From positions 33,167,659 to 33,231,658 of the forward strand of contig CM036252.1 of the NCBI GenBank assembly GCA_020698575.1: a stretch of DNA of 64,000 bases, read 5' to 3'. This DNA is from Bostrychus sinensis. Lineage: Eukaryota; Chordata; Actinopteri; Gobiiformes; Eleotridae. Shown one piece after another: positions 31,560 through 44,270 of this stretch. Under the pieces are notes generated by a model that searched no databases, was not told the origin of the DNA, and worked only from the letters and a program-made list of their open reading frames with translations. Position numbers and translations under genes: made by a program. Each line of letters begins with the position of its first letter. Positions within the stretch are counted from its first letter, which is position 1.

Positions 31560-31712
31560 CCTGTTGTGCATGTTTTAGGTTAATGGGACACTGGAGCACC
31601 TGGAGAAAACCCACCCAGGCACAGAGAACATGCAAACTCCACATAGAATTCAAACCCAGGACCTTCTTGCTGTGAGGCAGAAGGGATAACCACTTTGCCA
31701 CTGTGCCACTAA
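31560..31712 (-). repeat. Dispersed fish repeat fragment (tRNA-like start)
   Basis: On the minus strand it reads GTGGCAAAGTGGTTATC, then CCTCACAGCAAGAAGGTCC, a block widespread in fish genomes. A related plus-strand fragment lies at 40848-40930. No intact element. Confidence 0.6.
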
Positions 31713-33240
31713 TAGACCTTTTTCACAAAAAAGGAAGTAGTTACTCGAAATGTTATCCCATTTCCAGTTGGCGCTTGCCTGAGGCAAAATGGAGTGAGTG
31801 TTTTCAACACACTTATTAAATATCATGTTTGCAGACTTAGTGACTTACAGAGGCTAAGACACCACAAATAAGCTGGACAAAGGCTATAAACTCTTTCAAA
31901 GTAAAGTGAAAAAGAAAGCTTAAATGCTATCAACAATTACCATTAGCTAACTACTGATAACAGCAGACAAACAGGATAGTATTCAAGCCTGTTAGGCTGA
32001 AAATGTCTCAAATGAATTCTAACACAGCATAGAGCTGTGTAGTTTATATATTTACTGCTGATTTTGACACAGAGTGAGATCGATACTGATGTTTTGTTTA
32101 TGAAAACATGCTCATCTGTGTAAATAAAGATAACCTATTTTAAATAATATTACATAATAAACTGCATCTTTTGTTTCTGCATCAGTTTTGTGTGGGGAAG
32201 CTGGCCAATGTGGTCAGAAGTAGAAGGCACACTCAACAGATTCTGTTACCAGACAGAAAGTGACAAATTAAATACTGTGATAAAGTGACCCATACCCACT
32301 TTGTCACATAGTATGAAATGTAATCAAGGGGCTGGCAGTTGTCAGAGAAAAAATATTTTTTTATGTTTGGGCTCAGCTATTTTACACCACTTACAACCTT
32401 AAATGGAAGTCAAAACACGACTTCAGTTGAATACAGGGAAGTGTGAAAAAGGTCTATTGCCCAACCTTAACCCTAACTCTAAATGATGTCATTGATTTTT
32501 CATTGAATGATCAAAGGTAAATGCTTTTTGCTGCATAAGGGAGGGAGGTCCTCAGTGTGGTGCGCTGGGGCCACCTCCAGGAACAGACACAGACTGCAGC
32601 ACATTGTGGGCTCAGCTGAGAAGGTGATCAGCGCAGACTCCCATCTCTCTAGGACCTGTACATCTCTCCAGGCCCTCCAGTCTTTCCATTTTTCTGATTG
32701 GATGATCAGTGATACAGTTTTAGAACCAAAACAAAGAATGTAAACATAAACAACTTGGGTAATACATTCATTTCTATATTTTTTTTAAATGTGAATAAAT
32801 CAGCTTTATGATTATCAGTAAAACTAATATTTGATTTGAACATATCTGGGGACATGTGAATTATGAAATATAAAAAATATATACAGCTCATAGCACTTTT
32901 AAACACATTTTTCTGTTCATTTATAGCTTTTTTTTACTCTGCATGTTTATTATTATACATTACTAAGCAAATTAATTATGTGAATTAAAGACAATTCTGA
33001 TAAGTGACTGAGTAAACAGATCCACACAGATTCACATGGTACACCTGACCCTCAGACCTGCAGCTCTCTCACTGTGTACTTCCACTGCTGTCAGAGCTGT
33101 TTACACAAATCAGAACCAGTGTGGTTAGAAGAGTCCTTCTGTTCTCATGATCAATATTTGATTAAAAGTCATTTGTGTTTGTTTTCTTTACTGTGTTGCT
33201 GAGCCCTTACATTGTCTGATGATGCAGAAAAAATAATACT
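31713..33240. other. Intergenic repeat-rich DNA
   Basis: No gene seen. It contains a second copy of the 29559 MITE family at about 32692-32900 (ends with CAGCTCATAGCACTTTT). The rest is AT-rich and unclassified. Confidence 0.45.
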
Positions 33241-33654
33241 CCAAACATGTCTTTTATGAGGATGCCCACACACTCAGGGGTATAACATCAGTCAGTGCAA
33301 CTGCACTGGGGCCCAGGAGGTTTACAAGGGCCCTGGTTGGTCTGTGGTCAAGTCTTTACCATATTTTCATGTTAAATTTGACAACTCATTATAAAATAAA
33401 AGACCAGGATAGACCTGTATCATCTGAGTGTTAGTTTGAGTGGGTCTTAAGGGAAGGAAACTAATCATCAAAATGTAATTTGAATGAAACTGTGCAGACA
33501 GTAAGCACTGGCCTTTGCATCTAATAAAAACAGCTGTCTGCTATATTTTATAAAACAGAAGCTTAATACATAAACCTGAAAGTATTTTATGATCCAAGGG
33601 CCCATTCTAAAAACCTGCACTGGGGCCCCAGATCTAAGCAGGTCTATCTTTTAC

Positions 33655-34107
33655 AAGGTTCCCGGGAGGCATTAAAAAGCATTCAACTGATTTTGTGAAA
33701 ATTAAGCCCTTAAATAGCGTTAAAAAACAATCCAAAAGGCATTAAAATTTCAGAATAATTTTGAAGTAAAATCACTGAAATGTATTAGTTTTACTTGTGA
33801 ATATAAATATGTATATATACATAATAATTTTTGACACTGACATAACATTTTTGTAGCCTAGACTAGTGTGATAGATGGCGGCACGAGTTTGTTTCCAGTG
33901 GGACCACATTATCCAAAACCAGGTGTTTGATTTTCACCATTATTGGTGCTTCATGAACTGTATTTTTACCAAACTTGCAAATAAAATTTGACAATTTAAG
34001 CTGCTGTGATTTTATGTTTCTTGCATTAAAAATGTTAAAAATGTCCCTAAAAATTGCATTAAAAAGCATTAAATTAGACTTACTGATACCTGCAGGAACC
34101 CTGTTGA
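33655..34107. repeat. Dispersed repeat rich in GCATTAAAAAG
   Basis: It starts near GGTTCCCGGGAGGCATTAAA and ends ATACCTGCAGGAACCCTG; the ends are partly complementary (GGTTCC / GGAACC). The block just upstream, 33270-33630, holds paired ACTGGGGCCC words and looks like a separate decayed repeat. No coding capacity. Confidence 0.5.
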
Positions 34108-34109
34108 AG

Positions 34110-35724
34110 ACTAGGCTAATGACATTTTTCATGTAGAGTGTCTGGTTAGGTTTTAGACAAGATGTAAGGTCTGTGGCAGAAGGCTGTAGAGATGACAGTG
34201 GACCAGCAGGGGGTACCACACTGGGTAAACACGTTCTATGAAGTTTGGAAAAATCTTGAATTATTGTCTGTCAAACAAACCTTAAGGTTTACTAAAGGCT
34301 GGGATGCACTGTGAGTCTGTTTGGTGTGCTCTGCCCTGTCTGATCATTACTCAGCTTAGAACTAGTAATACAGAATGTATTTTTGTTATTTCCCTTGTGC
34401 AAAAAGAGCTATAGGTCAAGAGCAAATCTGGGGCCCTCAGCAGTCCAAAAAGCAAAAGTCACCAAACATCAAGTGTTTTTAACACAGCTCTACTGTGAGA
34501 AATACTGTAAACATGACTGATATTTAATAATCTCATATATGACAAGGGCAGTGTTTGAACACAACAGATGTGATGATGGCTTTAGTATGAACACGATCAC
34601 TAAAATCTGTTGTTGTATCAGCCAATAATCACATATTTCAACAAATGCAAAGGTTATAGCTTACTCTTCTAAACCACTGGGTTACATCGATGAGCCAGCT
34701 ACACCCACGTACTGTAAGAAACAAAAGCATAATAAGCATAATGCAAACATTTAGCACATCAGGTCTTCTTTGTCTGAGTTACTGAACTGTGGCCCTGGCT
34801 ATGAATAGCAGACAGGTTTTTTGACAAAAAAGAATTTAACAGAACATGTGTCATTTTCCAGTATTCTGATGCATTTTAGATGAAAAATCATATTTTCAGC
34901 AGTGCTAACCCTTGTTTATTATAACAATACCTATTTTACAAATGAGTGAGGCATATATAGAACTATTTGGCCATTAACTTGGTTTTTGTGTAAATTTCTG
35001 GTCAATCAAAAGTTTCACAAAGGCTGTCTTTTTTTTGTGACCATCTCCTCTGCAAGTGGTTCCCCAATGAAGCCCCCATCCCACGCTGCTCTGCTGTGCC
35101 CCTGCCCCAGGCTCCACCACAGTCACAGTCTCCTCACACTGGCCAGTGGACAGAGAAGAGGAGCACACATTTATGGACTGAAAACTGGACTGTTTTTAGA
35201 GTCTCTGATTTGGTGGTATCTACTCTGAATGACCAGGCTCATTATACCAGCAGTTTATATTACTGACAACCAGAACATGGGTCATTCAGGCTGTAGGCTG
35301 GGACTCACCAGCCTGATGTCTGATCACTGTCAGCAGAGGCAGAACGACTGCTCTGTCACCTCATGTCTGCCCTGGTCAGTACCAAAAGGGGCTACAGACA
35401 CACTCCCATGCATGTGCAATACGTAATAACTATTTACATCAGCAGGTGGCACTAGTAACAAAACTCTGTGGATAATGGGCTTCTGTAAATAAACCTCTAC
35501 AGCTCTCAAGTGTTTAACTCCAGTATTTAACAGTAAATAATAATCACATACTAAAATAAACTCATCTGATCACAGTAATAAATAAAAAACACTGGATTAT
35601 TGCAGAGGGAGGATTAAATTTTCATCTGCACAAGGCTAAAGCTAAGGTAAGCTAACTGCAGCATATTAGCACCACAGATGTGGGAAACAATGAAGAGTTG
35701 TTAAAACAAATCTCGTCTTAATTA
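34110..35724. other. Intergenic DNA, no recognised content
   Basis: AT-rich unique-looking sequence. Short frames (34974-35426) do not resemble any family that I know. Confidence 0.4.
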
Positions 35725-35920
35725 ACATCTGTCAGGACACACATCTGTCAGGACACACATCTGTCAGGGCACACATCTGTCAGGGCACACATCTGTCAGG
35801 GCACACATCTGTCAGGGCACACATCTGTCAGGACACACATCTGTCAGGGCACACATCTGTCAGGACACACATCTGTCAGGGCACACATCTGTCAGGGCAC
35901 ACATCTGTCAGGACACACAT
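35725..35920 (+). repeat. 16-bp minisatellite, about 12 copies
   Basis: Head-to-tail copies of ACATCTGTCAGGGCAC or its variant with GGACAC, with no spacers between them. It is a tandem repeat, not a CRISPR array. Confidence 0.97.
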
Positions 35921-37694
35921 CATTTTCCTGCTGCAGAGGTTGAGAGGAGCAGCTCTTCTGCTGAGGAGGAGAGGAGCACTGCTGGATCCTGACAGCGGGG
36001 TGGCGCTGTTGCAGAAGTTGAGGATGTTGAGCATCAAACTTGTTGTAGAACAGAATGAAGGCGTTGGCCTTATCTCCTGTCACCTGCCTTTTTTTAAACC
36101 CACTGAGCTCCCTCAGTCCTCTCAGACATCTCTGGGATTATTGTGCTGCAGCATCCTTTACAATTTATTTTGTATTCCACTTTGGCCTCGCTGTCTTATC
36201 CTCCATCTCAGGTTATGTTGCTCCCTGCTGCAGACTGCTATAGAGTCCAGACCCATCTTACATATATACAGGTGCTATCCAGTAAATTATAATCATGTAA
36301 AAGTGCATTATTCTCCCAGAGCTTCAATTAAAAAAATCAAACATATTTATTGTTTCAGCACAAACAGAGAGAGACATTGCTGATCATTTTGATAAATATG
36401 GCTCACAGTTTCAAAAAAACACAAATTCAAATTCAAATTCCTTTAAATAGTCTTAGTCGAGTTCAGTTGGCTCCACAATCATGGGGAGAGCTACAGACAG
36501 TTGTCCAGTCACTGACCTCTCCACACACAGGATAAATCCCAAAAGGTTTTTGATAAAGAAGCTGCTGCTCACAGATGGCTGTATTAAAGAATATTACTAG
36601 AAATGTGAATGACAAGAGAATAAGTGTGGGAGAAAAAGATGAAGAAGGAGCAGGACAGCTGCATCCTGGAGACAAAAGTCCAGAAAAAGCCCATATCAGA
36701 ACATTGGGGAAATTCTCAGGAAGTGGACTGAGGCTGGAGACAGAGCATCAGGAGCCTCCACACAGACGCATCAAGACATTTATCTACAACTGTGTCAGGG
36801 ATTTGCTGAACCAGAGAGAAGGTCAGTAGCATCTTTTCTAATGGAAGTTAATAGACTTCTGTTTCCTGAAGTACAATGTCAACACAGCCTTTTACTGTGA
36901 AGTTTTAGAGGACTGCAGGCTTCCTTCTGCTCACAACCTTTATGTAGGATACTGATGTCATCCAGCAGGACTTGGGGTCCAGCCCACACTGCCTAAAGTA
37001 CCACACACTGGGCACATGACCCTGGTATTACTGGGACAGACTGACCAGCAAACTCTTCAGACCTGGATCCCTGCACTTTTACATGATATTCTCATTTATT
37101 GGATAGCACCTGTATGTTCCCCGATTTTTTTTAGTATGTATTATTATATTAACTCAGAGCTAAGAGCCGTGAGACTTTAGCCTTGGTCTCTCTTTTATAG
37201 TGCAGAGAGTCTGGCAGTGAGTTTGCGTGAGCTGCAGAGGGAGCAATAAGAATATTTTAGTGAAATAAATGTATTTCAGCAGTGATTGGCAAGCACATGA
37301 TGGCTGAGTACAAACGGCCTTCCCCTGTCACAGGCAGCTCTCTGTTCTTTGTTGGACTCTTAAGTTAGTCTAAGACTATCCATGGCAACCATTTGTTGAA
37401 GCCCACTGCCTGTTGCTAAGTGAGAGGGTGTAGTGGAGCAGAAAATCCTTCTGCTGACACCCCCACACCTCTCCAGACCCCAGCCCTCACTACCGCCTCT
37501 CCATCAAGCAACACACTTTCCCTCAACTCACAGGAGTCTTGTTAAATATTCTTTATATTCTGAAATATGCTTTAATTGAATTTTCGCAATTTTACAAGGA
37601 AAAAACAGAGGTGATGGTTTTTTTTAACCTAGTGGTTACCTCCACACTCTAAAGCCAGTCAAGTCAAATCTGGGCATTAAAATAGACCCTGCTC
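35921..37694. other. Intergenic DNA, unclassified
   Basis: No supported gene. The frame at 36575-36829 (84 codons, Lys/Glu-rich) ends at a GT-rich site after AGAGAGAAG, but I recognise no family and no partner exon. 36835-36920 is the inverted partner of a repeat at 26820-26905. Confidence 0.35.
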
Positions 37695-38264
37695 CAGTGG
37701 TGCAATGTCACAAAATAAAAGTACTCTATACTTAACTACAGTTTTTATGTATCTGTATTTACTTGAGTAAATTTTACAAGGGGTACTTTTACTTTGACTT
37801 CACTACATTTTAGAGCAAGTATCAGTACTTTTTACTTCACTACATTTATAAACTTTGTTTGGAGTACAAAGTATTTTGAGTTTGGTTTAAAATCATGTGT
37901 TTTTGTTGTGTCCTCATTGTAGACACACAGTACTTAAATATAAAAGATGCAGTAAAGTAGTACTCCTGTAGAAACATCAGAATAATAAAGACAGAAGAGC
38001 TCAGCGACAGATTCAGTCTCTTCTACTGCACCAGTTTGTTCGTTTCATTTGGAATCAGCAAAAACGTCACATTTAACACATTCATGAGTTGCTGAGTCTG
38101 TGCTAAATACCTTTTTTTTCACTTGCAGGTACATTTAAAAGTAAGCATTTTTATACTTTTATGTAAATAGAAATTTTAAGGTAAAACTTTTACTTGAGTA
38201 AACCTTTGCTCCTTTGTCTGTGCTTTTACTTCAGTAAAGAAATTGAGTACGTCTTCCACCACTG
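37695..38264. mobile_element. hAT-like MITE (CAGTGGTG ends, GTAAAAGTACTT-rich)
   Basis: The left end CAGTGGTG and right end CCACCACTG are inverted repeats. The flanks CCCTGCTC (37687-37694) and CCCTGAGC (38265-38272) match in 6 of 8 bases, an eroded 8-bp duplication. The interior carries many AAGTAAAAGTAC words and a conserved block around ACAGATTCAGTCTCTTCTA. The complete relative at 56329-57251 has perfect duplications. Fragments lie at 38795-39410, 48500-49480, 54115-54200 and 55180-55270. Confidence 0.8.
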
Positions 38265-38269
38265 CCCTG

Positions 38270-38770
38270 AGCTTAAAGTGGATCTGTAAATCAGTGTTAA
38301 ATCCAGCTTCTTTCAATTAAGACAACTAGCCAGAATAAAACCAATTCTATTAAGAAAAACTTTCCAGACTGCAGCTCGTCCAATACTCTGTCGCCCGACT
38401 TTTAACTGGTACTTATAAATACAAAAGTATCTCACAGATTTTAACTTCTTTCCATTGGTTGCCAGTACGTTTTAGGATTTTAAGATTCTGTATTTACTTT
38501 TAAATGTTTAAATGGTCTTGCTCCACCCTATCTGTCTGAACTGATCCAGTCTTATGTCCCATGGCATGTTCTCAGGGCGTCAGCAGATCAGCTACAGTTA
38601 ATTCAGTTCAGTTCAGTTTTATTTGTATAGCTCAGTATCACAACAGAAGTTGCCTCAAAGGGCTTCATTTCAGGGCTCAAACTTCTGGGACAGCACACCT
38701 CTCTCAGTGAGGGAACTCACAGGTTTTGTTACCTTCAAAAGACAACTAAAACTGTGAGATATTCAAATGT
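38270..38770 (+). mobile_element. LINE ORF2 C-terminal remnant (L2/CR1-like)
   Basis: Plus-strand reading gives FHWLPVRFRILRFC, then after a frameshift KCLNGLAPPYLSEL and WHVLRASADQ, and further on FWDSTPLSVREL and FVTFKRQLKL. This is the well-known C-terminal signature of L2/CR1-type LINEs. A segment of about 70 bases at 38604-38672 (TTTATTTGTATAGC-type, itself a common fish repeat) interrupts it. Dead copy. Confidence 0.75.
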
Positions 38771-38794
38771 GATCATGCGTGACCTGGAACTTAT

Positions 38795-39410
38795 ACAAAT
38801 AAGTATTTGGCACAGATTCAAGAACTAATGAACTTAACTGTGTTAACTGTGAGGGATTTTACTGAATACTACAGGTTTGTGCAACAGAAGAGACTGAATC
38901 TGTAGGTGAGGTTTTTCTGAAGAGTACTACTTTACTGCATACTTATGTACTGTGTCTACAATGACAACAGGCAAAAACTAATGATTTTAAACCAAACTCA
39001 AAATACATTTTATTCATTCATTCTTTCATTTTATTCCATTTATTCCCATTAGGGGTCACGGGTGACTGGAGCCTATCCCACTAACTTTGGACCTTATGTG
39101 GGGTACACCCTGGACAGGGGCCAGCTTGTCGCAGGGCAAACACACAGACAGACAACCACTCACTCTCACATTCATTCACTAGGGGCAATTTAGAGTCACC
39201 AATTCACCTAACACATGCATGTGTTTGGATGGTGGGAGGAAGCTGGAGTACCCAAGGTAACACAGATAAAAAGTACAGCTACTTGCTCTAAAATCTAGTG
39301 AAGTAAAAGTAAAAGTACCCCTTGTAAAATGTACTCAAGTAAAGTACAGGTACATTAACATTGTAGTAAAGTAACTAAGTACTTTTACTTTGTTACATTC
39401 CACCACTGCA
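38795..39410 (-). mobile_element. Inverted, truncated hAT-like MITE split by another repeat
   Basis: It is the reverse complement of the 37695 family: it contains AAGAGACTGAATCTGT near 38890 and ends CATTCCACCACTG at about 39408. At about 39010-39258 it is interrupted by the GTGACTGGAGCCTATCCCA repeat also found at 15355-15865, showing that the latter inserted later. The far end is missing. Confidence 0.7.
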
Positions 39411-39414
39411 AACA

Positions 39415-41130
39415 ATGTTTTATTATGAAATAATGTTTAAGTGAGGCCTTGTGCAATATCTATATTTAGTTCTCACTGAAGCAACTTTTTTGAGGGATTC
39501 TGTGCAATAATTATGTGCACTATATAGAAGTGTGTAGAATACAGATAAAATGAGCGTAATACAAACTATAATGAATTCTCGTCACTTTTCCTATTTCACT
39601 TAACACCGTGTAACTGTCTGTAACACTGACCATGTTGTACGTTATGGTGTCTGTGTATTTGTCCTTGCTTGTCCTTGTCCAAGGCTATAATCTGGCATAT
39701 TTACATTTTTTCTAATGTTTATTAATATACATTGTCTCCTTTCTTAAATAAACAAATAAATGTACAGGGTTGAGAGAGAAGTAACTAGCCCAGGACTACC
39801 TTTACAGAACCTTTGCCTTCATACCTGCGTGACCTTTCACCTTCCCATAGACAAACTAAGCAGCTGTGTAAGGCCCCAAGACTTATCCATTATTTGCTTA
39901 TTTGATTAATTTGCCAACTATATTTGACTAAAATTCCAGTTATAATATTCTGCTTGCTACTGCCATGGGTCTATCTGAAAGTGGGGGCCAATGCAATCTG
40001 TATATGAATGTGTTTTGCTTCCTGTTTACCTGGGCCCCCTCTTTACTGAGTTTGCAAGTCAAAAATTCTCAAAGCATTCATTCCCTTAGAACATAATCAG
40101 TCAGTGTTTTGTTAAAATGACATTAAAATATAGTCAAATCTGAATAGTCTCAAAAATGTGAGTAGCTTGGATCCCAAACCTATCCTGCTTAGGGCCCCCA
40201 GATGTACAGGACCAGCACTGTTTGACCTCCTCAAGCCCACATGCAGCTTACCAAACACCAAACATTTCAGTATAACAACTTTAATACCACACCACCAGGT
40301 CTCCATTTAAACTCACATGCCAATAGAAAAATGGACTTCTGAATTCATTACCTCACCTTACAGTTGAACCATGTTGTGCGTTGGGGAGCAGAGCGACTGA
40401 GTGCTCTTGCCTCTGTAGAGCAGTGTTTCCCAACCAGGGGTACGGGGACCCCCAGGAGCAGGAGCACTTTAAAATGGGCACATGTAATTATTACATGATT
40501 TAATAAGAAAATATTTGTGATAGGTTCAGATAAAACTATTGAAACCTATGAAAGTGTGAAAGTGACGATTGATTAAAAATATGAATTAAAATGAGATGAA
40601 ACTACTAGACATATTATTTAAATAGGACTATTATAAAGCTTGAATTATTTAAATGATAATTTTTTATTGATTTTTTTTCAGTGTATTGTGAGTTTTAGTT
40701 TTTAAGTTGAAAACTATAGTAAAATTAGTAAATGTATTAAATTTATATTGTTATATATTTATAATGTTTTATTTTTGTTAATATTTTTTGTTTTGTTATT
40801 TCAAAAAGATTTTATTTGTGTCTTGAATTTAAATTTCACAGCATGGCAGCATAGTGGTTAGCACTCCAGCCTCACAGCAAGAAGGACCTGGGTTTGCGTA
40901 GGTTTCCTCCGTGTGCTCCAGTTTCCCCTACCATTAAAAAACATGTACAGCAGGTCCCCCATGGGGCCAGGACTCCGCTGTAAAAGAGATTCTGAATCTC
41001 AGTGGGACGTTCCTGGTTAAAGAAATGCAGGAAAATTAGCTTTTACAATAAAATATGTGTAAACACAGATGACAAGGCTATGACCACTTTTTGAAAAATA
41101 AGCACGTAAACAAGGGCTGTAGGGGACAGA
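39415..41130. other. Intergenic DNA with short repeat fragments
   Basis: It holds a repeat-like CTGGTCC/GGGCCCCC fragment near 40190-40220 (family of the 51105, 51442 and 52522 elements) and a GTGGTTAGCACT repeat fragment at 40848-40930. No gene seen. Confidence 0.45.
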
Positions 41131-41237
41131 CGAGTGGGACAAGTGGACCTGAGGTGGGCAGAGGATGAGAGGAGAGGCTGCAAGATCATGAAGTGCTTTA
41201 AAAGTGAGAAGTCAAATTTTATAATGAATGCAGAATG

Positions 41238-44200
41238 TAGAAGAGAGGACAGCAGTGAGGACAGAGGTGAGGACAGAAGTGAGGACAGAAGTGAGGACAG
41301 AAGTGAGGACAGCAGTGAGGACAGCGGTGAGGACAGAAGTGAGGACAGCGGTGAGGACAGAAGAGAGGACAGCAGTGAGGACAGAAGTGAGGACAGAAGT
41401 GAGGACAGAAGTGAGGACAGCAGTGAGGACAGAAGTGAGGACAGCGGTGAGGACAGAAGTGAGGACAGAAGTGAGGACAGCAGTGAGGACAGAAGTGAGG
41501 ACAGAAGTGAGGACAGAGGTGAGGACAGCGGTGAGGACAGAAGTGAGGACAGAAGTGAGGACAGCAGTGAGGACAGAAGTGAGGACAGAAGTGAGGACAG
41601 AAGTGAGGATAGAAGTGAGGATAGAAGTGAGAACAGAAGTGAGGACAGCAGCGAGGACAGAAGTGAGGACAGAAGTGAGTACAGAGGTGAGGACAGCGGT
41701 GAGGACAGAAGTGAAGACAGAAGTGAGGACAGCAGTGAGGACAGAAGTGAGGACAGAAGTGAGGACAGAAGTGAGGATAGAAGTGAGGATAGAAGTGAGA
41801 ACAGAAGTGAGGACAGCAGCGAGGACAGAAGTGAGGACAGAAGTGAGGACAGCAGCGAGGACAGAAGTGAGGACAGCAGTGAGGACAGAAGTGAGGACAG
41901 AAGTGAGGACAGCAGTGAGGACAGAAGTGAGGACAGAAGTGAGGACAGCAGTGAGGACAGAAGTGAAGATAGAAGTGAGGATAGAAGTGAGGACAGAGGT
42001 GAGGACAGAAGTGAGGACAGAAGTGAGGACAGCGGTGAGGACAGCAGTGAGGACAGAAGTGAGGACAGAAGTGAGGACAGCGGTGAGGACAGCAGTGAGG
42101 ACAGAAGTGAGGACAGCAGCGAGGACAGAAGTGAGGACAGAAGTGAGGACAGCAGCGAGGACAGAAGTGAGGACAGCAGTGAGGACAGAAGTGAGGACAG
42201 CGGTGAGGACAGAAGAGAGGACAGCAGTGAGGACAGAAGTGAGGACAGAAGTGAGGACAGCGGTGAGGACAGCAGTGAGGACAGAAGTGAGGACAGAAGT
42301 GAGGACAGCAGTGAGGACAGAAGTGAGGACAGAAGTGAGGACAGCAGCGAGGACAGAAGTGAGGACAGCAGTGAGGACAGAAGTGAGGACAGAAGTGAGG
42401 ACAGCAGTGAGGACAGAAGTGAGGACAGAAGTGAGGACAGCAGTGAGGACAGAAGTGAAGATAGAAGTGAGGATAGAAGTGAGGACAGAGGTGAGGACAG
42501 AAGTGAGGACAGAAGTGAGGACAGCAGCGAGGACAGAAGTGAGGACAGCAGTGAGGACAGAAGTGAGGACAGAAGTGAGGACAGCAGTGAGGACAGAAGT
42601 GAGGACAGAAGTGAGGACAGCAGTGAGGACAGAAGTGAAGATAGAAGTGAGGATAGAAGTGAGGACAGAGGTGAGGACAGAAGTGAGGACAGCAGTGAGG
42701 ACAGAAGTGAGGACAGCAGTGAGGACAGAAGTGAGGACAGAAGTGAGGACAGCAGTGAGGACAGAAGTGAAGATAGAAGTGAGGATAGAAGTGAGGACAG
42801 AGGTGAGGACAGAAGTGAGGACAGCAGTGAGGACAGAAGTGAGGACAGCAGTGAGGACAGAAGTGAGGACAGAAGTGAGGACAGCAGTGAGGACAGAAGT
42901 GAGGACAGAAGTGAGGACAGCGGTGAGGACAGCAGTGAGGACAGAAGTGAGGACAGAAGTGAGGACAGCGGTGAGGACAGCAGTGAGGACAGAAGTGAAG
43001 ACAGAAGTGAGGACAGCAGTGAGGAGAGGAGTGAAGACAGAAGTGAGGACAGCGGTGAGGACAGAAGAGAGGACAGCAGTGAGGACAGCAGTGAGGACAG
43101 AAGTGAGGACAGCGGTGAGGACAGAAGTGAGGACAGAAGTGAGGACAGAAGTGAGGACAGCAGTGAGGACAGAAGTGAGGACAGAAGTGAGAACAGCAGT
43201 GAGGACAGAAGTGAGGACAGCGGTGAGGACAGAGGTGAGGACAGCGGTGAGGACAGAAGTGAGGACAGAAGTGAGGATAGAAGTGAGGACAGAAGTGAGG
43301 ACAGCGGTGAGGACAGAAGTGAGGACAGAAGTGAGGATAGAAGTGAGGACAGAAGTGAGGACAGAGGTGAGGACAGCGGTGAGGACAGCGGTGAGGACAG
43401 AAGTGAAGACAGAAGTGAGGACAGCAGTGAGGACAGAAGTGAGGACAGAAGTGAGGACAGAAGTGAAGACAGAAGTGAGGACAGCAGTGAGGACAGAAGT
43501 GAGGACAGAAGTGAGGACAGAAGTGAGGACAGCAGTGAGGACAGAAGTGAGGACAGAAGTGAGGACAGAAGTGAGGACAGCAGTGAGGACAGAAGTGAGG
43601 ACAGCAGTGAGGACAGAAATGAGGACAGCAGTGAGGACAGAAGTGAAGACAGAAGTGAGGACAGCAGTGAGGACAGAAGTGAGGACAGAAGTGAGGACAG
43701 AAGTGAGGACAGCAGTGAGGACAGAAGTGAGGACAGCAGTGAGGACAGAAGTGAGGACAGAAGTGAGGACAGAAGTGAAGACAGAAGTGAGGACAGCAGT
43801 GAGGACAGAAGTGAGGACAGAAGTGAGGACAGAAGTGAGGACAGCAGTGAGGACAGAAGTGAGGACAGCAGTGAGGACAGAAATGAGGACAGCAGTGAGG
43901 ACAGAAGTGAAGACAGAAGTGAGGACAGCAGTGAGGACAGAAGTGAGGACAGAAGTGAGGACAGAAGTGAGGACAGCAGTGAGGACAGAAGTGAGGACAG
44001 AAGTGAGGACAGAAGTGAGGACAGCAGTGAGGACAGAAGTGAGGACAGCAGTGAGGACAGCAGTGAGGACAGAAGTGAAGACAGAAGTGAGGACAGAAGT
44101 GAGGACAGAAGTGAGGACAGAAGTGAGGACAGAAGTGAAGATAGAAGTGAGGACAGAGGTGAGGACAGCAGTGAGGACAGAAGAGAGGACAGCAGTGAGG

Positions 44201-44270
44201 ACAGAAGTGAAGACAGAAGTGAGGACAGAAGTGAGGACAGCAGTGAGGACAGCAGTGAGGACAGCAGTGA
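41238..44270 (+). repeat. 12-bp minisatellite array, about 250 units, in one open frame
   Basis: The unit is GAGGACAGAAGT with variants GAGGACAGCAGT, GAGGACAGCGGT, GAAGATAGAAGT and GAGGACAGAGGT. Because 12 is a multiple of 3 and the unit has a stop in only one plus-strand frame, two plus-strand frames stay open: 41134-44280 (1,048 codons, Ser-Glu-Asp-Arg/Ser repeats) and 41228-44275 (1,015 codons, Arg-Thr-Glu-Val/Ala-Val repeats). The array keeps 12-bp register throughout. Longer blocks are duplicated: the GAAGATAGAAGT marker recurs at 41965, 42457, 42637 and 42769, and the rare AAAT variant at 43617 and 43881, exactly 264 bp (22 units) apart. The non-repetitive 31-codon lead (from 41134) and the tail do not resemble a known gene. 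I regard the frame as a by-product of the repeat unless transcript data show otherwise. Confidence 0.97.

Noticed and set aside
35725..35920. CRISPR array
   Set aside because: There are no spacers, the units are head to tail, and the genome is animal; it is a minisatellite.
36575..36829. 84-codon Lys/Glu-rich frame as an exon
   Set aside because: No recognisable domain or partner exon, and repeat sequence follows immediately; not enough support.
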